From Pteria penguin (lineage: Eukaryota > Mollusca > Bivalvia > Pterioida > Pteriidae), in contig CM068588.1 in the NCBI GenBank assembly GCA_035048485.1, forward strand, positions 29,696,769 to 29,760,768: a DNA stretch of 64,000 nucleotides, written 5' to 3'. Positions within the stretch are counted from its first letter, which is position 1; each line of letters starts with the position of its first letter. The position numbers were made by a program, and so were the translations under genes. Below are positions 25,001 through 40,000 of this stretch, piece after piece. The notes below the pieces were generated by a model. It saw nothing but the letters and a program-made list of their open reading frames with translations, did not search any database and was not told the origin of the DNA.

Positions 25001-28000
25001 AAACATATACACTACAGAGAACGGCTATTGTCTAGTGAACTTTGATTCTCAGTTTTGTTAGAATCTACATGTAGTATAATATCATCAAACTTTACAAGGT
25101 TCCACTGCAGATACATGTAGATATGCTTAACCATTCATGACAATATGTCACTGATCACTGCACCCTTACTGATAGAACTCCGAAAGGAGGGGAGCACAAT
25201 TCTCTGAATTTGCTTGTTTATCATTGATTATCATTTTAGTTTCATCTGGTGTTGCATAGTGTAGATGTATCATGACTTCTCGGTTACATTAATACAATAC
25301 ATGTTATATTGCTACACGCGTGCAAAATAAAACTTTAAAATTTTTGTATGAATTTGACACATTTTCTAGCTTAAGTCGTTACCAGTATGTTTATCTTTTT
25401 ATGTCCATAGATTGATAGATTAGGGGGCATATTGTTTTTTACCTGTCTGCCTTTTTATTTTTTAGTCTATTTGTCTGTTGTGAACTTTAATTTCCGCCCA
25501 AACTTTTGAACCATGAAAGATAGAGATTTGACGTATGCATACTCCACTAATAAAGCCCTTTCAAATTACACCAAGATCATTGGAAAGCGTATCACCAATA
25601 CACAAATGTCACGATTAAGGTTTGATTAAATTGATGCCAGTACACGACAGGAATGATCTGTATCTCACTAAATTTTGTTGTATTACAAGTAGACAAATAA
25701 AAGTACAATTTAAAGCTAAACAAACAAACTCAAATGTACCAGTAAATATGCCTAGCAACAGAAGCAAAGATTCATGTAAATAAAAAATTTTACTTAACAC
25801 CTTTGTTTTAAAAATATTTATTTCTGAAGTATCGCATGGATAAAAATATCTATCATTAAAAGAATTACTCTTTACATTACATATAGGTATTGCACTGTAC
25901 AAGTCGTATTCAACCCTAATCATGGTACATGTATTAGCATGTCATGAAACTTCTTGTCTTGTTTAAATTCTGTGACACAAATTCTGTTTCATTGTAAAAT
26001 TTAAGGAACATGTGGATTGTATTACTTTAGTCACTGTAATTATTTTTGGCAATTTGTGGCTGTCTTACCTATCTCTTTCGATATGCAGTGTTTGTGAAGG
26101 AGAATATATAAACGTAGCTGCCATCACACTTTGTACCTTGTGTATTAGACTGTGTCTCAGGGTAGAGGGGATGTTGGATCTGGTGTTTTACCATTTAAAA
26201 ATGTGCAGTGATAACATCAAATAATAGAGATATGGTAGAATATAAATAAAAACCCTCAGTAATTCAACTTCCAGAATTCACCTTTTAAAAGTATAAAATC
26301 ACATTGCAGTACATACCCTTTAGAGGCTCTTATGTTTCTTTTTTTTCATAGGAAGAGTTGGAGTTAAAGCAGTGACAAAAAGGAACAAAAGTGTCCAACG
26401 AAAGCTAGACAGAAAACATCAAGTGAGTTGGTTGTTTGTAAAAATTCATAAAAATTTAGACGAAGAATTTGATTTTGTTCTCAATAAATAAATGAAATCA
26501 ATGGATAGAATGTATTTAAAGATATTTACATACATATTTACAGATTTGAAAATTCAGTTTTAATACAACCTGTTATGTGACCTAGTTCAGTTAAGTCCAA
26601 CAAGGATTTAAGTGCATTTTAAAATAGACATCATATATATGTATATCTATATGTATATCTATTTGTATATCTATATGTTTATACAAATTTAACTTTCTCA
26701 ATTATGTCTACTAGTAGTACTGTACCTAAAATAGTAACTTCATTAATTGTGACAGCATTTAACATTGTATTAAGCAACTTCACTTAAGAAGAGGTTTAGT
26801 GATATATCATTTCAAATGAAATTGTAGAGTAGGAAATCCATTGTGGGACTATCAGTCAATCTGTTAATGATAATTTTTTGTATTACAAACAAGTGTCCAG
26901 TTTGACATCAAATATTGTTGAGTGATCAATAACATTTGAAAGCTGTTCCTTAAAATTCATGTACTAAGCAACATTGGCTTATGAAATTTGCATACTTCAA
27001 AACATGGTTGATAGTATTTGCCATATATCTACCATGGTATCATTTATACAGTAGTCCGCTCCTAGCTAGTCTTCTAACATCAATGAAAAACATAGCTTCA
27101 TCTATCATAAGGTTTAGTGTAGTTAATGTTAAATTTTACTTACTACTATTCAAATACTTAAAGATTTCTTGTTTATTTGGAGATTTTTTTCAGCTCACCT
27201 GAGCCAAAAGCTCAAGTGAGCTTAAGTTATAGTGCGTCGTCGGTCGTCGTTGTCTGCCTGTTGTTAACTTTTTCACATTTTCAACTTCTTCTCTGGAACT
27301 GCATTGCAGATTTAGATCAAACGTTGTATATATGATGTACTTAAGGTCCCCTACTAAAATTGTGTTTGGGATCCAGATTCCCTCAGGGATGGATCCAGAG
27401 TGGGAACAAAAGTGCCCAAAATGGTACCCCTCTTCAAAAATCATCTCCTCCAGAACCAAAGCATAAATGGGAAAAGTAATTGCATTTCAACAATCTATAA
27501 AGATGGGTTATCAAAAATTGTGTTCGGGGTTAAGATCCGTTGAATAGAAATTTACAAATTTTTGACATGTTTCTAGACTTAATGTTTTCAATGTGAAGAA
27601 GAAGGTTTTTTCTCATAATTTCTTATTATGTTGACATTGGATGTTTTAATTTGGTATCATTTAATGATATTTATGATTCCTAATCTGGCATGTAAAGAAT
27701 TTTATCAATGTTTTTTATTTGGATTGTTTTATGAAGATTTTAAGAGTGCAAAATTACATGATGTTGAACATGGCCTAGAGAATTCTTCATTTGTCATTGA
27801 TCATGAACTTTATTTTTAGAACACTAAGACAAAATTTGGTAGAAATGTTATTGTGAAAAAATTTTTGTCAATATCTCAATTTTTGGATTTTTTATGAATT
27901 TCTTAAGACTGCCAAAAAAAGGGGATTTTGGGGAAAGTTGGCCATTTTTCTCATTTTCAACTTTTTCTGCAAAACTGCAGGAAGTATTTTAATAAAATTT

Positions 28001-31000
28001 GGTAGAAATAAATAACTTATGACCCCCTACAAATTTTGTTGTTTTAGTCCAGACCTCTTTACAGCAGTGCCACCACAGTCCAAAGTAAGTCACAGAGGGT
28101 ACCCTCCTTTAGACAATCTTCTTCTACATACTGCTTCATATATTCAAGCTGTCTGTTGAATAAGCAAATTAAGCTCAGGTGAGCGATATAGGCCCACTTA
28201 GGCTTCTTGTTTAAATAGCCCATACTTTTTACAATGGACCATGATAAGGCCCTGTGAGTGTACGATAGTTTTACCCACTATTCTTTTTGAAACATCAAGT
28301 GCAGAACTTCGGTACTTATTAGTGGTAAATTGGACACCATTTTCATTCTGTTTGTCTTGGAAGATCTTGTTTTATACCAGTAGTATGTCAGGCACTATGC
28401 TACTTAAGAGATTTAATGTGATTGTAAGGGTTAAATCAGCTAATAGTGGCCCCACTAGACTGCAGTATGTATCTCATTGAATTCTTTACAATTCAGGCTG
28501 ATCAGATCAGAAAAAATAAACGAGAAGAAATGTTGAATAAAAAAAGAAATCGAGGAAGTCAGTCATCACCACCACATTTTGTGGTAAGTTTTATTATTTT
28601 TATATCGGTAAGTTTGATTATAATTCTGTAGTAGAAAAGTTGCTTAATGTATGCTTTTATAACTATGATTATCATGCATCACATCACATGCCTTTTTTTC
28701 TTACGTGGTGATGTAAAAGTCTTTATGACTGTGAATCTGTGATGCAATAAAATGTAATAGATGATCTGTAGATCTATACACTGCATGCTGCACTACACGT
28801 ACGCATAAATTTGTGTCCAGTATCAACAACTTACAAATCTAAATATATATTGTGAATGAGTCATTGTTTAATTTCAGTGAACGGAAGTTTTATTAACCAA
28901 CCAATGTATCTCTTGTCACCAACGGGCGACGTGATGCTGCATACATGACATGTATTTCTTAAATTCAGTGTGGCACAGACTGCCAGATATATTTGAATGA
29001 TTATTCTCTATTTAACAATGAACAGGACATGCAATACATGATTTTATTTGTGTAATGAAGTTAGATAAACCAATCAGCCTTATCAGGTTTCCTGTTGACA
29101 ATGTTGTTGCTGGCTTTTCTATGTACAGTAGATCTGCTCAGTACTGACAGTAGATTTACATTCATCAGTAGATACATAGACTATACATATGCGTAAACTT
29201 CATGTTTTTTAATAGATAAACAAAATGTAATTACCTTGTCCTCCCCCATTTGTTTTATAAAGTCAGGAGTGGTCCCCCTTTTGTTAAGCAAATTTTTTAA
29301 TCCCTTGTCCATGGTGCTTTAACTGCTCTTGAAGGAGTGATGATGGAAGGAATTTTTCTTGCTTCAATACTCATGTTTTACGAAATCTGATAGGTTGATT
29401 ATGTCAATCCTTAGAGATGATAAGTCATTCCCTCAAGATAAAAAAAGTTGTTTCCTCAAGATAAAAAGTCGTTCCCACCAAATAAAAAGGTCATTCCTTC
29501 GAGATGAAAAAAATTGTTCCCACGAGATAAAAAGCCATTCCCTGGAGATAAAAAAGAGTAATGTATGTCACCTCTGTGCCACCGTAGTATTATGAAGAAG
29601 TTTTATATATTTATGATTTACATTACAGACAGTGATACCATTATGTCATGGGATTAATGTCAAATCTGCAATAGAATTTCTGAAAAGAGGAGATGACACT
29701 GCAACTGTCACAGAAAATGAACAAGGCATTATTCATATTAGGTGAGAACTACCAATACACCATTTACAATCATTTATCATGAATTATTATGCTTTCTGTA
29801 ACCAACATTTCATTCAAATAGTAAATTTTCAATATATTGATGTAGACAATTAAAATATGCAGTATGTGAAAATTGTGCATTTCAGTTTTGGAGATAGTGA
29901 ATCTTAGCTTACTGGTAAATCTGTGCTTATGTATTTATAACAAAGAAATTAATTAAATATATGGCTCTTCAAATTCTTGTTATCTTTCATGATTTCAGGA
30001 ACAAAAACATGTTATCAAACATTGAAATGATAATAGCTTATATTAAACAAAAAGTATTTCGTTTTTAAATGCTTACATGTAAGTAGTCATATTGCAACTT
30101 TTGTTGAGTCTTTTGTGTACGTAACTTGGTTTTCATTATACAAATTGCGTTTTCAATATTTGTTCAGCATCCCTCGGTTCAAGCAGAGGATATCACTGTA
30201 CGTACCAGAGTATGGGAATATACATGCTATGCTGGACTCTGTCAAGGTGGCAGACTCTCTGCTATGTTTAATGTCAGTAAAAGATCCAGTTATTGATAGT
30301 TTTGGAGAACAGATATTAACCTATTTGTTTGGGCAGGGACTTCCATCTATCACTCTTGCTGTACAGGTATAGTATTCAGAGAGGAAATTCCAATTTATCA
30401 AGATAGAAATAATATATTGAAAAAACCTAAAGGAACTTTAAAGTAAACTAAATTTATACTAAAGCATAGAATTTAATCAGACTAGTCATGTGTGTTGTAC
30501 AATATTAGTTGGTTGGTTTGTTGATTGGTGTTTTACATCGCTTTCAGCAATTTTTCAGTTATATCGTGGCATGGAAGCAGGAGGTAACCAACCTCTTAAA
30601 CATAGTGGCGCAACCCCAAAATCGAACCCAGATCATCAGTGCGGCAAGCCACTGCACCAAGTCTGCCCCTACTACATTAGTAGATTAGCATGAAAGGAGA
30701 TACTTCTAATCAAAATATATATACAGGACACTTAGATCAGAAAAAAATAATTGGGAAGACAGATTTGTTGCTTTCTACTAGGAAATCCATAACAATGTTC
30801 TAGTTCTTCTTCTATTAATCTGAAGACCTATTTTACAGCATAATTTCATTGTTATATGCACATGATGCTATTGGGTGATGTCATACTGTGTAAACTGTCA
30901 CTTGTGTAAATCAGTTTCTTAAGTACCGTATTCACTCGTGTATAATACGCACTTTTTTTCATAAAATCTTACTTCGATTTTCCAGGTGCGTATTATACAC

Positions 31001-34000
31001 AAGATCTAAAACAAGAACCTTTTTTTCCAGACATAAGAATTCATATTTCCGTAGCGATATTGCCGTAAATGTCCGCTGACAACGATCAGAACATGACCAT
31101 AAGAGTTTGGGAATCCCCACTTGACCACTGAAATGGATTTTAGACACTTGATAAAGAGATTATCATTTCAGTTTTACCTCCTTGTGTTGAACATTTTACA
31201 ATATGCGCTGAAATGAAGATGTTTTTACTAATGAGAATAGCATATTTTAAAATGACAAGTGCCGATGCAATCCAATTATCTTAATATCGTCAATCAAGGT
31301 GAAATGGCTTCGCGGTCAAACAATCAGCCATCGCCGTACACCCTGCTGGGATAATTGGTTGTTAGCATTTCTTCTACCTTTACTACTGTGTTAATCAATT
31401 TATTTTGTACAAAGATTGACACTTCGGGACAACGAGTGTAAAATATATAGAAAATGACCGCTATGCTTCATTATCAGTATTTTATCAAGAGTACTAACAG
31501 GGACGTATATAACACATATATACACGTCCCTGATACTAATTACAATTTTATTAACCATTCTTTAGTTTTCTTTCTATCAACACAGTTCTTGGATCACAAA
31601 TTAATTTTATTACGGAAGTAGGGTTTATTCCATTCATTGAATATTCTAAGGTTCAGACTTATTGTGTTTTCCGTAAAGTGAAATCTGTAATATAGAGATT
31701 TTTTCTAGGTAAACTTAAGGTTCTTGACCACTTGCTTACGCGGCAATTTCACCTGCGTATTATACATGAGATGTAGACTTTTTCTCCAATTATTTCCCAA
31801 AAGTTGGGGGTGCGTATTATACACGGATGCGTACTATACACGAGTGAATACGGTACATCTAAGTTATTTATGTTTTATTTACCATTCCATAATTTATATA
31901 CATTTTAAATGGCCTCAAATCAGAAATTTCTGTTGAAAAACTAAAAGTCATAGACATAGAACTTCAGTATTTTAAAATCATTAGAATATTTTATATTTCA
32001 GTGTTTAATCATATGGATATTTCATTTTTTTTTAGAGTGTATAGTGAAAAAAGTTTTGTAAGTTTTCTATGGTTTATGGAGGTCTTTTAGTGTTTGGTTA
32101 TATCCAATAATCAAGTATTCTACTGTTCTGTAAATTAAGAGGCATTAACAAATAATAGTAAATTTGAACTAGATAATATGTATCATTTTCTAAGACTGAT
32201 ACAAAGATAGATTACAGTTTCCATGCATGTACTCTTCTTTTATAAGCTAAAAAAGAATTTAGTATGGAGTACATTTGTTCTGTTATTTCAGGGCTTAAAG
32301 CTATTGCCACAGAAGAAACAGAATGATGCAAGGAAAACTATTCAAAAAGTGATTGAAAAAAGGTATATGCTGTATCTTGATCTTGTTTTTTTCAATAACT
32401 TCCAACCAAATTTTCAAACCATTCTGTTTAGGCTTAATTTTGCATAGTATGTAGCTTGTGAAGCAACACAACATACAAGGATGACTTTGTCTGATATCTG
32501 TCAGTCTCTGTCTGGCAATCTGTCTGATCATGTGTCTATCTGCCTGGGTCAGACGCCATAAACTGAGAAAATACTTCAGACATAATTTCATGTTATTCTG
32601 TTCAACAATAAATTAATGATTTGAATTTTGATTTTATTGAGTTTTATTCTATCGATAAATAGAATTAAACCATTCTGCTTTACAATTTATTTGAACGTTT
32701 AATAATGGAATAAATTAAAATGTAATAATTGACTTAAATATTTTCCCGACCCTGATCTTTTGTTTGTCTATCTGGCCATCTGTGTATCTTTCTGGTCATC
32801 TATTTGTCTGACTGGTAATCTTTCTATATGTCTGGTCACTTGTCTATCTGTTAGTCTATTTGTCTGGTCATCTGACTAGTAGCAGTTTCTCTTTTGATAC
32901 TGTATAGTCACGCTTTTGAAAAAGGGAAAGCTGATGACATATTTATGTTCTTTTATCACAGGTTTTGTATACATGTATTTTAACAATAGTACTCGAAATG
33001 AGAACTAGTTAAGACGACAGAGGCAGAGAATTTTGTCAAAATGCAACTTGATTTGTCTGTTTTGTCATTATTATTATCCTTCCAACATTATTTCACCGAT
33101 GGCGCTGTCTGCCTGTTGTATTACTTCAGGATTTTGTCCTATGCTATGGACCCATCTTAAGCAGTGAGGGATTGTTGAAATGTTAATGTATACCATGATC
33201 TGTTTATATTGTCATGTGACTCATCTGAGAAAAATCCAAGCCCACAGTCTAAATCAAACCTCGTCCTCAGATTTGAAAACCATTGCAATACCACTAGACC
33301 AACCTGCTCCTGAATAAAACTTGAAAAATTTTCTCAAGATTAATAAAGTTCTTAAAGTAATTATTTATGTATCTAGTTGAGTTAACATAGTAAAAATAAT
33401 TTCAGATTTCCAGAAGAAAAGTTCCATAGCCTCGACTCACTTCAAGATGCCCTACTGGTATTGAGATACCTCACAAACCAAAAGTTAAAGACTATTTACT
33501 ACAGAGAATATAGACCACATCTTGTAGCTGAAAACATCGAGTTTGAAATAGAAAATGCAGAAGTAATTATTTTGCCTCAGATTTTTATGAACTCTTTACA
33601 TTTAAATACAATTTAGCTTATTTCTGATTTTAGTATAGAGTTATTTCCCATTTGGGTAGACATCTGATGTTATAGCTATTATAACGTTAAACACTTTCAT
33701 TTTAGTCTATTCATTTCTCATAATTTTACATCAGTTTTCACAACCTTGTGGAAGTCAAAGTTATTGTTGTCCGATACCTACCCAAAGGATATATAACTTG
33801 AAATGGTATTTAGTAAATTGTTTCAGTTTAATTAAAAATAGGAGTTACCCATGTTCAAGTAAACAGTCTTACTTACTTGGATTAAGGTCAGATTATTGGC
33901 ATACACTTTGATGTGTTTCAAATGATGATGTTATATTACTTATGCAACTTCATTCCTTTTGAAGATAAACCTCATTATTTGTTTTAAAATTGTCCATGAA

Positions 34001-37000
34001 TCAGCGTATACATGTATAATTATTTCAGAGCGAGGAAGGGACTCTGAAACTGACGGGCTATCTACGTGGCAGTAATTTGTCCGTAAATAGTTTGGTGCAC
34101 TTGCCAGGTTGGGGTGATTACCAGATGTCCCAGATAGACGCAGTACAGGATCCTTATCCATTGAATTTAAAAGACAAACAAAGAAATAAACCTCTGGTAA
34201 GATTGAAAAAACAGGACAAAAGTCAAAAGAGGAAAAAGAAATAAACTTCAATGGTGTTCTGTCTTTAACTAAATATGTAATATGGTATGGCAATGTCTTT
34301 CCATTCGTCTTTATGCCTGTCTGTTCCCTTAATCTTAACATCTTATCAGTGACAAAAGCTGTCAAAGTCTATTGAAAATTTCATTTTGTTTTGAAAATGA
34401 AGAAAGTAATGTAACATTTCTCTTCTGTTATGGTTCTCATGATTTCTGAAGTGTTTCAAGCTCAAAATAATATGTATATGTCAGGAAAGACAGAAATTTA
34501 AAAGTGAAAAAATAAAATCTTGGATAATGAAAACTGAAGCTGTTAGACCCCCTCTTCCTAAGTTAAGGTATTAAGTTTTTCACCATTGATCATCTGATCA
34601 CTTCCCTAAATGGATAAATGCTAGATTATTATGATCAATAATACTCAGGGTTTTTTTTGGGGGGGGGGGGAGGGGGAGTTTTCTTTTTTTTTTTTCTTTT
34701 TCTTTTTTTTTGAGAAATTCATGAGGAAAAACTAGCTTGTTATATATTGGATAACAAAAATTTGAAATACATTCACAACGATATTCATTTGGACAAAAAT
34801 AAGCTATGCAAAAACTTTGAGACTTAAATTGATAAACCAAAAAAGAGAAAAAAACAAAAATTATGTTCCAGTGCTCTGAATTTAATTGTTTATCTGGTAG
34901 GTAATGCAACAATACATGACATGCAAGTTATGTCACATTTGTAAAATTCCTTAACCATTCAGGATGTAGACATGGAGGAGGAGAATGTAAGAATGTTGGA
35001 GAAAGCAAATCCATCCAAGCAGACATCGCTTCAGTCAGAGGTCATTCCAGATGAAATGGATGGAGAACAAACATGGCCAACAGAAGAAGAATTAGCTGAA
35101 GGTATATAATGAGTCAGTCTTATTTACCCTTCACAAAGAAAACAATATTTAAAAAATATGAAGTACTGTACATTTATGTTACCAAGTCAACATTGATAAG
35201 TTTGTTAGTGAATATGTTCTCATACAAAAATATGAAACTGAAACTTGAGTGATCCAGTCCAGACAGACAAGTGATACAAATATGAGATATGATTAAAAAG
35301 TTCTCGGTCTGATATATTTTGATACAATAAATATATTAAGTATAAAACCCAAACCAAACCAATATTCAATCATATTGAACGTTTTTGGTAGAGAGAGTAG
35401 CATTTCAAAGCATTTGATTATACACAGAATTCACAGTTTAAAGTTGAAGGGTTAGTGAAACTGCCAAAATGGAAAACTGAAGTTAGAGTAGTGATTAGGT
35501 ATCAATGTAAGAAGATGATGACTCCCAAGGAATTCATGAAGACTTCATGAAAACCCTTGGGAAGGAGTTGACTGAAGGTCATAGAGAAACAAGTATGATG
35601 TTTCTTTGCATCTCTTGTCTTGCTATGAGTATGATCCAGAGGATTTTATGGGTCCAATTGTCACTTGGGATGAAAATTTGGTTCACCATTTTGATTCTAA
35701 ACCTAAGAAACAAAGCATGCAATGGATTTACACTGGCTCACCTCCTCTTAAAAATTTCAAGAGAGTTTCCCGAATTTGAAAGGTCATGACCTCTTTTTTG
35801 GGGGGAACAATCAGGGAATAATCATGATGGATTTGCTTGAGGAAGGAGGAATAATAAATGGTGCATATTATGCAAATGAGTGAAAGAGGCTCTGTCAGGA
35901 GATTTTGAGAAAGAGGAGAGGAAAGCTAACCAGAGGTGTTCTGCTCTTACAGGAAAATGCATCGCTCACACTTCCCAAGTTGCAAAAATGGCTGTGACGG
36001 AATGCAGCTTTGAGGTTCTTCCACATCCCTGAAGTTCTCATGATTTAGCCCCATTTGACTTCTGTCTGTTCCAAAATTAAAACCTTACCTATGTGGTCAG
36101 AGTTTTAGAAGCAATGAAATTGTAATGGACACTATTACAGTATATGAGTTTTTAGGGGACTAGACAATCTGAGATTCTCTGCCCTTCTCCCACTTTTGAT
36201 ATCGGTGGTTTGTGGGAGAGGGTCAGAGAGACTTTGTTCATCAAAAGTTGGAATTTCAGTGATGTCAGCTGGTATCAGGATGTACAAGCCTGTGGGGACA
36301 AATAAATGCTTTGCCCAGCGAACTTGCAACCTATAATCCAACAAATGAACATTTAACTTCCTCAATCATAGCAATATCTTTTCCAAATTTCAATCCTGGA
36401 TATTCCTAAGTACATGGGCCAAGAACTTTTTGATCATGCCTCATATACTTCCTTCTTAATAAGTCAAAATCAAAGGAACCAAAACCAATTGATTGATCGT
36501 CAAATGCCCAACATCGCACCTTTTGACACTCTTTTTCATTTTAGCATCATAAATAAATGGCCCGTCAAGGATGGTTTTAACTGTGACGTCACAATGAAAC
36601 TATGTAATGGGTGTGGTTAAAGTTGGATCTGGCGATCCCTCAATAGCATATCTTGTCTGAGGTTTGTCTTAAATTTATGATGGAATTAGAGCACCACTGA
36701 ATAGGGACATTAGGAGTGAGCATGACATAATTAGATATTTTACTTACCTCTGTTCGTGTATTTGAGAAACAATTATGTAATATAAACAAAATGGTGCAAT
36801 ATACTTGTAATCTAGTATGGGCACCACTGTCATTAGATGTGCACCCCCAGCCACTTGTGCTTAATCACTACAAATACTTCATCTTGCTATTTCCTTGAAA
36901 TGAAATACATTTGTAGCTTTAAGATACATATATGTTCTTTAACCTGATAGTGGCATATGTACATGTAAACAGTAAATTAAGGTAATAAAAGTAATTTAAA

Positions 37001-40000
37001 TATGTATACAGTGACTTTATAAATTTGAATTATTGCATAAGGAACTTTTACTACTGTTGAACTCAACCAAAGCGTTAGCCACTTCTCAGCTTGCTGGGAC
37101 AAATGTCTGGAGATCTATTGTCATACTCCTGGCAGCAGTGTCATCATCATTCATAGACAGAAACTGTAACCTGGATCATAACTTTAGAACCCTTAGACAC
37201 GGGGCTTTAATACTTCACATGTGTATTCTTTGTGCAAAGGCCTTTCATTGGGTTCCAAATATTTACCATGTGACTTTGACTTTGAAGTTTCACCTACTTT
37301 TAAAAGACTTTAACCTTGGTCATAACTTATGAACAGTAAGAGATAGGGCTAAAATATTTCATGCGTATATGTATTGTGACAAGACCTTTCACATTTTGAC
37401 CTTGACCTTGAAGATTAACCTACTCACAAAAACTTTTACTATTTAGATTGGTTACCACAAGTGAGCTCTGATGTCTTCAAACAACTCGTTAACTTTACTA
37501 CTTTGCCAGTTGGTTAACTTAATTACTTTAACCACTGCTTAGCTTAAGCCTGACTTTAAACTCTGGGTAGCTTAACCACTACTTGACTACTGGTAATGGT
37601 TTAACTTAATTACTTTAATCTTTGCTTAGCTTAACCGCTGCTTAACCACTAGTTAACTAAAGCAATTTATACAGTTTTGAACAACCAAACCTTAAAGTAC
37701 TTTATAACACAAACTTGTATTTTTCAAAATCCAGATCAATTTTCACAGTATTGAATATAAATGACAAATGAAACTGTTTGCAGCGGAAAATGAAATTAAA
37801 AAGAAAACTGTGAGACGAGTACCGAAAGGAACATCAGAGTATCAGGCTGCTTGGATCGTTGACAGTGATGAGGGGGAGGTATATTGACTTATACTGTTAT
37901 TGCTATTTATCTTGTACTGTAGCTTGACACTGTCATGTAAGTTGAATTGGTTTAAACTCAATTTATACTCATAAACAGATCTCGTTCTAATGTTGGGAAA
38001 CATGTCCTGTAATAATACCGATGACAACATTTTCCAGTCTAATCAGTATATGATTGAGAAAATAACATTTATTAAAAAATACTTCAGATATATGGGCTGA
38101 ACGCCTTTACATGTCTGCTTTGAGTTTACATAAATACCGATCCTTCAATAAGAAGTTGGGGACATTCCAAATTGTATTAAGGGATATGATTTTGGCTTTA
38201 TCGTAAGCAATAATGAAAAGTGCAGTCATATTATTAATATTATTGTAAATACATCTATATCAGCATTAGAATTCACTAGAGAAGCACAAAAAGATGACAT
38301 TGTCTTAATTATTGTCTCAGAGTAGGCATTAGTCCTATTAAAACAAAAGATAAAAACATAAGATTTTCCTTAGAAACCGAAGATAAATCCCGAGAGGTAT
38401 AACTCATGAAAGGCCACTTGTCTGGATCATCTCAGCATTTGACATGTTCTGGAGTTCCTGAATATGTTAACATATATCTGAAGTATTTTTTCATAAATGT
38501 TATTTTCTCAGTCATATACTGATTAGACTGGAAAATGTTGTCATCAGTATGTTCTATAGAGTGTGTTATGCAGCCCAACTCTATGCTAAAAACAAATGAG
38601 TTTAGAACCCTGTATAGCATTGACTGTAATACAAATGTACTCTATATGTTAGGAAAGTAAAATCAAGAGGTGAATTTTAATAGAGGGAGGCCATTTCCAT
38701 TTCCATTACTAGATTAATTATTTGTAAATTATTCTAATAACTAGTGTTATACAGTGGAATAGAAATATTCAGAGTAGGGTTATTGTAAAAATCAACATTT
38801 TGAGGGTATCTTTTATAAGCATTATGACAAGTGTAATGTGGTCGGTTTTCAGATTGATGATGAATCTGATGAATCAGAGGAAGAGGATAAAGATATGATG
38901 ATGGAAGATGAAGACGATGAGGAATCAGAAGAGGAGGATAATGAGGAATATGAAACAGTAAGCTGCATTAACTAAATTCTTTATTCTATCTGCATTATCA
39001 TCTATTTATGTTATATGTGTAAGTTGCTTATACATGTTTCAAGAAAAAAGCTTACGATACTTTGAATCAAGAATGTGTTTGGAAAAACATTCAAAACACT
39101 CAATTGAGCTGAGTTACTATAAAATGAATATCATATCATAAAAAGATGTTTTTAAAGACAGCAATATTTTTGAATCGCATAAGCATGAGATCACTACACA
39201 GTATTCACTATAATCATGATTGTGTGTACAGATGTACTCTGGTTTCAATGGCAATCCAATTATGACAGAATTCATTAGAGATAATATATTGAATCACAGT
39301 TCTCTTCAATACAAATATTCCATTATTTGTGGCTTATAGTATGGAAGATAATTTACACAAAATCAGTTTTAATGACAATATGTACATTTTTTTCCAGACA
39401 AGTAATATTCAGTGCTAAATTTTCAGTACTAAAATCCTAGACTAGCAAAGATTTACTAATACATAGAAGTCAGAGAAATTCATGACATATATAAGATTGG
39501 CAACGTGTAACATTTATACCAAAAATTAGCACAATTTGATTTATCCTGTGTGTGTAATTCTATATTTTACTTTCTAGACCTCTATTTGGTTTGTCCCCTT
39601 GTGTGATTTTAGCATATGCGGACATTTTAGCGATCATATTCATATCGACATCACATACAAATACTTGGGAAAAACCTATTATGGTTTAGTTCCCATGTAT
39701 AAAGCACGCCCACGAAATCAACATCAGATATTCTGAAAAAAGAATGCATCATACATGGGTAATTAAGGTATTTGAAATAATTGTAGAGTGACGCAAAACA
39801 ATAATCAAGCAATCAATCAGTCATCAGTTGTTTACAAATGCCAAATGTCATTAAGAATACATAATTAAGAAAATACACAATGTCACATAAACACATAGAA
39901 ATATACTATATGTAACATCTGTGCATAGGTTTAGATTCTGCATTCTTTGTTGCCAATTGATTTTAATTCATCTGGAGCCGGCATAGCTCAGATAATGATT

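Noticed and set aside
33940..34365. 141-residue minus-strand frame
   Set aside because: Antisense shadow over TSR1 exon 8, whose + strand reading has phase-consistent splice sites and family similarity.
34598..34912. 104-residue minus-strand frame with Lys/Pro runs
   Set aside because: Created by T and G homopolymer runs in TSR1 intron 8.
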